The notes beneath the pieces were generated by a model, which searched no databases, was not told the origin of the DNA, and was given only the letters and a program-made list of their open reading frames with translations. From Acidobacteria bacterium 13_2_20CM_2_57_6 (GTDB lineage Bacteria; Acidobacteriota; Terriglobia; Acidiferrales; UBA7541), in NCBI GenBank assembly GCA_001917435.1, contig MNEA01000072.1, forward strand, positions 1 to 35,628: a DNA stretch of 35,628 bases, in the 5' to 3' direction. This document shows positions 31,043 through 35,628 of the stretch, piece by piece (within the stretch, counting starts at the first letter, position 1; every line of letters begins with the position of its first letter). Both the position numbers and the translations under genes were made by a program.

Positions 31043-31879
31043 TCAGTCCATGCGGTGGTGCATGGCGAAGACTTTGTCGAGTGAGTCTTCGAACGGGTAC
31101 ACGTGAACCATCCAGCCAAAGATGACCGGCTGGAAGCGGCCATTCGCAGCGTCGCAGGCTTCTTCTGTGGCAATCGAACCCTTCAATCCAAACTTGGTCC
31201 AATCCGCATTCCGGAATTGCCCCTTCTGCGGCATACACAGGTTGGTGTGCAAATGCCACATGGCGACACTGAGAGGGACGCGCGCGTTGAGCTGTTCTTC
31301 CGTCGCGCGCTTGGGCATCGTGTACATGGCGCCCACCAGCTCGTATCCGTTCGAAGTTTTCCTGTAGAGCAGGGAAGTTGGCCGTGCCGCATCAAACGAA
31401 AACCCTTCCAGGAAGCCGTTCCAGTAATTCGTAAAATGATATTCAGGCTGAGGCAGATTCGGCAGAAAGATCTTGTAACCCTCGTTTAACGCGAGATGAT
31501 AGTCCTTGTATTTCTCAATGCCGGAGCGGAGTTGCACGACAATTTCGTTAGCCCGCGCCGTATCTTGCGGCGCTTCCGGACGCATTGCCGTCATGCGCAT
31601 ATGGAGGTTGTGTGCGTCTATGTGCCCGCGCGTCATATCGTGAACGGCGTGGGCTTCGTTAGCTTTGGCGTCGTCCATATCCATCCGGGACATTTTGCCG
31701 TGGTCCATCGGCTGCGATTCCTGCGGCTGCGAACCGGACGGTTCCTGGGACTCCTGTTGAGGCGCCGCGGGCGCATGATGGCCGGGAATCGCGGCAAGCA
31801 GAACGCTTACTAGGAATAGTGCTCCGAACAAAATGCCGGCTTTTGCGGCGAGATGGATAAACGTGCTGCGGGCTGGCAT
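31043..31879 (-). CDS. Exported His/Met-rich protein of unknown function
   Basis: 278 residues from ATG 31879, with GAGGAG about eight bases upstream; the start at 31894 adds five residues and is less likely. A hydrophobic N-terminus (HLAAKAGILFGALFLVSVLLAAI, ~9-31, of which GILFGALFLVSVLL is the core) is a signal peptide or anchor. A Gln/Ser/Pro-rich linker follows. Then comes a His/Met-rich stretch with MDHGKMSRMDMDD and HNLHMRM (~57-100), reminiscent of copper-binding segments. The globular part has ALNEGYKIFLPNLPQPEYHF, NGFLEGFSFDAARPTSLLY, WHLHTNLCMPQKG and FGWMVHVYPFED, with several conserved-looking His and one Cys motif. I do not recognise a named family. A metal-handling periplasmic role is inferred only from residue content. 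Confidence 0.7.
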   Translation of the reverse strand: MPARSTFIHLAAKAGILFGALFLVSVLLAAIPGHHAPAAPQQESQEPSGSQPQESQPMDHGKMSRMDMDDAKANEAHAVHDMTRGHIDAHNLHMRMTAMRPEAPQDTARANEIVVQLRSGIEKYKDYHLALNEGYKIFLPNLPQPEYHFTNYWNGFLEGFSFDAARPTSLLYRKTSNGYELVGAMYTMPKRATEEQLNARVPLSVAMWHLHTNLCMPQKGQFRNADWTKFGLKGSIATEEACDAANGRFQPVIFGWMVHVYPFEDSLDKVFAMHHRMD

Positions 31880-32054
31880 GACAATTCTCCTCACCTGATA
31901 ATACGCATTGCAACGCCAGGGGATTTCATCGCGCTGGGCAGGACGTGCCTCACGAAAAACTGGCCGCTTGGACAGGGTGAGCTGCTCCGGAATAGAGATT
32001 TGAGAAGGGAGGCCGTGACGGCCTGGTGGAATTCGAGACCATGTGACGCCGCGT

Positions 32055-32062
32055 GCTAGAAT
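32055..32062 (+). promoter_or_regulatory. Extended -10 element abutting aroA, suggesting a leaderless transcript
   Basis: GCTAGAAT at 32055-32062, preceded by T, gives TGCTAGAAT, an extended -10 (TGn plus TAGAAT at 32057-32062). The GTG of aroA begins six bases later at 32069, which is about where transcription would start. No Shine-Dalgarno precedes the GTG. The -35 is poor. Confidence 0.4.
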
Positions 32063-32068
32063 TTCTAC

Positions 32069-33379
32069 GTGAAAAAGGAGACCATTCAGCGAGCTAAATA
32101 TCTAACCGGTGGACTGGACCTGCCCGGCGATAAATCCATTTCCCATCGATATGCGATGCTGGCGGCCCTGGCCGAAGGCATCAGCGAATTACGCCATTTC
32201 TCCGCGGCAGCTGATTGCCACAGTACGCTGGCCTGCGTGAGCGCGCTGGGCCCGGAAGTGAAAATCGAAAAAGATGCTGTCCGAGTGGCCGGCCGCGGGT
32301 TGCGCGGCCTGAAAAGCAGTTGGCGTGCGCTCGATGCCGGAAATTCCGGCACGACGATGCGGCTGCTGTCGGGAATCCTGGCCGGACAGCAATTTTCCTC
32401 CAAGCTCACGGGTGATGACTCGCTGCAGAAGCGGCCTATGAAGCGCGTGATTGGGCCGCTTCGCGAAATGGGTGCGGACATTCGCGCGCGCGATGACAAT
32501 TTTGCTCCGCTGGAAATTCGCGGCGCCCAGCTCAAACCCATCGACTACAGCATGCCCGTGGCTAGCGCCCAGGTGAAGTCCGCGGTTCTTCTCGCCGGAT
32601 TGTTTGCGGACGGCGTGACCAGTGTAACCGAGCCCGCGCGTACCCGCGACCATACCGAACTCGCGCTCGAAGAATTTGGCGCGGCCATCGAAAAAAATGG
32701 CCGCACCATTCGAATCCACGGTTTCGCCAGCGCAAATGGCGGCGGCAAGCTGCTCGCCAAATCGCTCGACGTTCCTGGCGATCTGTCTTCCGCAGTCTTT
32801 TTTATCGCTGCCGCTTCCTTGTTTCCCGATTCGAATATCCTGATTCACAACGTGGGTCTGAATCCGACGAGGACAGCCATTCTGGACGTGTTTGCCGCGA
32901 TGGGCGCTTCGATTCAAATTCTCGGGCCCAAGGTTGCCCACGGCGAAGTCGTTGGAGATTTATCCGTGAAAGGCTCTTCGCTCAAAGGCGGCGTGATTGC
33001 GGGCGAACAAATCCCGCTGGTGATCGATGAGCTCCCCATGCTCGCAGCGCTAGGCCCCTACACCGAAGAAGGCATTGAGATTCGCGACGCCGCCGAACTC
33101 CGCGTCAAAGAAAGCGACCGCATCGCCGCACTCGCGGAAAATCTCCGCCGCATGAACGCGAAAGTCGAAGAACGTCCCGATGGCCTCAAGGTTTCCGGCC
33201 GCAGCGCCGGAAAATTGCGCGGCGCCGAAATCGATCCCCGCGGCGACCACCGCATCGCCATGGCCTTCGCCGCCGCGGGCCTCGCCGCCGAGGGAAATAC
33301 CGTCATTCACGACCCTGATTGCGCCGCCGTTTCCTTCCCCACATTTTTCCAGGAATTGAACCGCCTGGTGGAGCGTTAG
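32069..33379 (+). CDS. aroA: 3-phosphoshikimate 1-carboxyvinyltransferase (EPSP synthase)
   Basis: 436 residues, normal family length. The enzyme joins PEP to shikimate-3-phosphate in the sixth shikimate-pathway step toward chorismate. Visible motifs: LPGDKSISHR (18-27, S3P-binding Lys/Ser), LDAGNSGTTMRL (~88-99, PEP loop), ASAQVKSAVLLAGL (~165-178), TRDHTELAL (~192-200), VPGDLSSAVFF, LVIDELPMLA (catalytic Asp region) and RVKESDRI, then DHRIAMAFA. The NSGTT loop and LLAGL...EP.RTRDHTE order resemble the Bacillus/Agrobacterium-type branch, but glyphosate sensitivity should not be inferred by eye. The start is GTG 32069, 18 residues before the conserved PGDKS motif. It is a single-gene unit; the neighbours are unrelated. 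Confidence 0.96.
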   Translation: MKKETIQRAKYLTGGLDLPGDKSISHRYAMLAALAEGISELRHFSAAADCHSTLACVSALGPEVKIEKDAVRVAGRGLRGLKSSWRALDAGNSGTTMRLLSGILAGQQFSSKLTGDDSLQKRPMKRVIGPLREMGADIRARDDNFAPLEIRGAQLKPIDYSMPVASAQVKSAVLLAGLFADGVTSVTEPARTRDHTELALEEFGAAIEKNGRTIRIHGFASANGGGKLLAKSLDVPGDLSSAVFFIAAASLFPDSNILIHNVGLNPTRTAILDVFAAMGASIQILGPKVAHGEVVGDLSVKGSSLKGGVIAGEQIPLVIDELPMLAALGPYTEEGIEIRDAAELRVKESDRIAALAENLRRMNAKVEERPDGLKVSGRSAGKLRGAEIDPRGDHRIAMAFAAAGLAAEGNTVIHDPDCAAVSFPTFFQELNRLVER

Positions 33380-33554
33380 GGGAAATACCTGATAGCGATT
33401 TGAGGTTTATTTTTTTCACTGTTTTGATTTAGCGTTTACACGGACATCTTCAGCTTTGCCTGATGATGCGTCCTGTGGATACCCGCCCTCCCAGCGAACT
33501 CCGGCCGCTTGTGGGCTGCGTTCGAAGTTCAACTATCAATCAGGGAGTGACCTC

Positions 33555-34916
33555 ATGAAATTCAATCGCCGAGAATTGTTGAAGAATGCAGCGCTCGTTT
33601 CGGGAGCAACGCTGGCCGCTGCACCCTTTTACTCTGAAAAAAACCTGTTCGGGCAATTGACGCTTCCGACTTTGCCCAATCCGGAGAATTCAGGCATCGA
33701 GCACATCGTCGTCGTAACGATGGAAAACCGCAGTTTCGACCATTTTCTCGGCTGGTTGCCGAATGCCGACGGTCAACAAGCTGGCTTGACCTATCTAGAC
33801 ACCGCAGGCGTGGCCCACTCGACGCATTCGCTTTCCGGTGATTACACCGGATGCCCGCATCCGGGTCCCGACCATTCCTACAACGGCGCTCGCGTCGAAT
33901 ATGACAATGGATTGATGGATGGGTTTCTCCGCGCCGGGAGCAACGATGTCTACTCCATCGGATACTACGGCGAGCAAGACATACCGTTTTATGGAGAACT
34001 GGCCCGCAACTATACGACGTGCGACCGCTATTTCGCTTCGATCCTCGGGCCGACATTCCCAAATCGCCTGTTTCTTCATTCCGCGCAAACCGACCGCCTG
34101 GGAGACACAGTAAATTTCACCTCATTGCCGACAATCTGGGACCGTCTCGCCGGTGCCGGAGTCAGCGCGAAGTATTTCTATTCGAACGTGCCTTTCCTCG
34201 CCCTGTGGGGTGAGAAGTATCTCGGCATTTCGCACCTTTACGAAGAATTTCTCCTGGGGGCAAGCACCGGAACGCTTCCCGCTGTTTCTTTCGTCGATCC
34301 GAGGTACACCGTTCTCGATGACGGCACCGGCAACGACGATCATCCGCATGCTGACATCCGCGAAGGAGATTTAGTCCTCTACAAAACTCTCCAAGCCGTA
34401 GCCAACGGCCCAAAGTGGGCCAACACGGTTTTCATTGTGAACTTTGACGAATGGGGCGGCTTCTTCGAGCATGTCGCTCCGCCGCGTGCCACCGCGGCCA
34501 ACAACGTGGATCCCGATCTCGTGGAAGGTAAAGCGCTGCTTGGCTTGCGCGTCCCCACGGTTGTCGCGTCGCCATTCAGCCGTGGGAATGCGGCTGATCC
34601 CAGAGTCAGCGCGCTAGTGTTCGACCACACTTCTGTTTTGAAGCTGATCGAGTGGCGTTGGAGACTTGCGCCATTGACCCCACGCGATGCGAGCAACGAC
34701 GTGCTGAATCTTGCATACGCGTTGAACTTCAGTCAGCCGGACGCAACAGTGCCATCCCTGCTGAAGCCGCAAGCGCCTCTCCTGGCCGCGCCTTGCCTGC
34801 AAAATCTCTTCGGTGGAATCCTGAGCAGCGGCGGCACAGCAACGCCGACCGCCGTCTGGCAAGAACTGGGCAAGCGTGCGGTAGCGCACGGGTTCTCTGT
34901 GAAACACGTGCGCTAA
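33555..34916 (+). CDS. Tat-exported phosphoesterase family protein (phospholipase C / acid phosphatase type)
   Basis: 453 residues from ATG 33555, with GGGAG nine bases upstream; the open frame from 33456 adds non-homologous residues. The N-terminus NRRELLKNAALVSGATLAAA is a twin-arginine signal (RRELLK plus moderate hydrophobic core). HIVVVTMENRSFDHFLG (~50-66) is the signature of the phosphoesterase family that includes bacterial phospholipase C and AcpA acid phosphatase; Glu57, Asn58 and the Ser/Asp-His following are the metal-site and nucleophile region. Later blocks include NYTTCDRYFASILGPTFPNRLFLHSAQ, FIVNFDEWGGFFEHVAPP and VPTVVASPFSRG, all typical. It likely releases phosphate or head groups from phosphodiesters in the periplasm. 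Whether it prefers phospholipids cannot be told. Nothing nearby explains its regulation. Confidence 0.9.
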   Translation: MKFNRRELLKNAALVSGATLAAAPFYSEKNLFGQLTLPTLPNPENSGIEHIVVVTMENRSFDHFLGWLPNADGQQAGLTYLDTAGVAHSTHSLSGDYTGCPHPGPDHSYNGARVEYDNGLMDGFLRAGSNDVYSIGYYGEQDIPFYGELARNYTTCDRYFASILGPTFPNRLFLHSAQTDRLGDTVNFTSLPTIWDRLAGAGVSAKYFYSNVPFLALWGEKYLGISHLYEEFLLGASTGTLPAVSFVDPRYTVLDDGTGNDDHPHADIREGDLVLYKTLQAVANGPKWANTVFIVNFDEWGGFFEHVAPPRATAANNVDPDLVEGKALLGLRVPTVVASPFSRGNAADPRVSALVFDHTSVLKLIEWRWRLAPLTPRDASNDVLNLAYALNFSQPDATVPSLLKPQAPLLAAPCLQNLFGGILSSGGTATPTAVWQELGKRAVAHGFSVKHVR

Positions 34917-35037
34917 GCAAGGCCACGCATCTTTGACTCGGCGCACGCTCAAGATAATTTTCCAGGCGGAGGCATTCCTGACGAATATTTCCGCCTGCAA
35001 ACATTCCTGTGCCAAAACAATTGTTCCAGGGAAGTTC

Positions 35038-35628
35038 TCAGCTGGTCTTGTGAATGGAAATCGGTCCGTAGCTCGTCTTCAAAATAATTTTCGGTCCGCG
35101 CCCGCTTCCGTATTTGCCTTCGAGGTGCGAATCGCCTGACTTTGTTCCCGGCGTTAGCTTTAGTGAATCCGATTGAAACTCGCTGTCAATATCTCCCGAG
35201 TGGCAGTCCGCCACAATCTCGAAGCTCGATGATTCCGGAAGGCTCAGCGTAATCCCCGCCGACGCATTGTCGATCTCGATGTCTTCCTTTGGCGCAACCG
35301 AAAACCGCACGTTCACGTTCCCGCGGCGATTATCCACTTTGACTTTGCCGCCCGCATTCTCCAGCGTGATGTCGTCCTGCGTGCGCACGCTCAGGTTTCC
35401 CGGAGCGTCAAAGATTTCCAGGTTGCCCGGATTGGCCTCCATATGGCCGGCGAGTTGCGACAGCGTAAGATCCGTGCGGCGCGAAAGGAAACGCACTCCC
35501 TTCGCCACTTTGTCGGCACGGATCGCTCCATAAAATTCTCCATCGATGGTCAGGCCGCCCGTGGCGCTCGACACATTTATTTCCCCGCCGTGACCGGAAA
35601 TCTTGACGTTGCCTTTCGTGTCGGAAAC
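35038..35628 (-). CDS. DUF4097-type beta-strand repeat protein, N-terminal part outside window
   Basis: The minus-strand frame is open from the window edge at 35628 to the stop at 35038, giving 196 residues with no credible start; the GTG at 35574 lies inside the repeat. The sequence is a series of short strands with a repeating pattern x-G-x-(V/I)-x-(V/I): GNVKISGHGGEINVSS, GGLTIDGEFYGAIRADKV, GNLEIFDAPGNLSVRTQDDITLENAGGKVKVDN and GNVNVRFSV (shown in short pieces). It ends YGPISIHKTS. This is the parallel beta-helix-like DUF4097 repeat, often in cell-surface or membrane-anchored proteins beside anti-sigma or stress genes. The signal peptide or membrane helix would lie upstream. Function is unknown. 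Confidence 0.8.
   Translation of the reverse strand, partial: VSDTKGNVKISGHGGEINVSSATGGLTIDGEFYGAIRADKVAKGVRFLSRRTDLTLSQLAGHMEANPGNLEIFDAPGNLSVRTQDDITLENAGGKVKVDNRRGNVNVRFSVAPKEDIEIDNASAGITLSLPESSSFEIVADCHSGDIDSEFQSDSLKLTPGTKSGDSHLEGKYGSGRGPKIILKTSYGPISIHKTS

Overview
The window looks like chromosomal DNA from an Acidobacteriota bacterium (probably class Terriglobia). This is inferred from gene content: a Ser/Thr kinase fused to TolB-like and TPR segments, several Asp-box (BNR) secreted proteins, a SpoIVB-type S55 protein paired with a beta-propeller, PilZ proteins, a glycine-zipper protein and a DUF4097-type protein, all at moderately high GC. I see no tRNA, rRNA, CRISPR array, transposase, integrase or phage gene.

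Layout. Positions 1-2717 hold a coenzyme F420 module: the 3' end of cofG, then cofD, convergent npdG (F420-dependent NADP reductase), and a divergent flavin-reductase-fold gene. Positions 2788-4608 are a minus-strand pair of a GT2 glycosyltransferase and a ChbG/HpnK-type deacetylase for envelope glycolipid work. Positions 4720-5456 are two translationally coupled PilZ genes. Positions 5457-5849 are intergenic, with a degenerate tandem repeat and a strong terminator. Positions 5850-10427 encode a 1525-residue secreted Asp-box/IPT/Ig protein. Positions 10910-13153 hold a glycine-zipper protein with a frameshifted 3' end, a small 83-residue protein and a protein with a damaged HExxH motif. Positions 13827-16359 carry a methyltransferase, a serine-racemase-like enzyme and a third PilZ gene. 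Positions 16460-20538 are an S55-propeller operon. Positions 20786-23130 are two coupled exported proteins. Positions 23145-26140 are a minus-strand cassette of pilin-like subunit, PapD-like chaperone and outer-membrane beta-barrel. Positions 26649-28445 are a porin-like protein plus a PstS-like binding protein behind a structured leader. Positions 28505-35628 carry the kinase, a His/Met-rich exported protein, aroA, a Tat-exported phosphoesterase and a partial DUF4097-type protein.

The best candidate for an undescribed system is the 23145-26140 cassette. It has the logic of a chaperone-usher pilus (subunit, chaperone, barrel), but the barrel is only 543 residues and carries a C-terminal carboxypeptidase-regulatory-like domain instead of looking like a FimD/CsuD usher. 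The chaperone signal peptide is interrupted by a one-base shift at a T6 tract, which could be phase variation, pseudogenisation or an assembly error. A second frameshift, in the glycine-zipper gene, leaves a clearly recognisable Tyr/Gly/Pro-rich tail in another frame. Other points of interest are two apparently leaderless genes (the S55 gene and aroA), a three-hairpin leader before the porin, and F420 genes in a probable acidobacterium.

All calls come from reading the sequence and its translations. Family names rest on recognised motifs and no database was searched.
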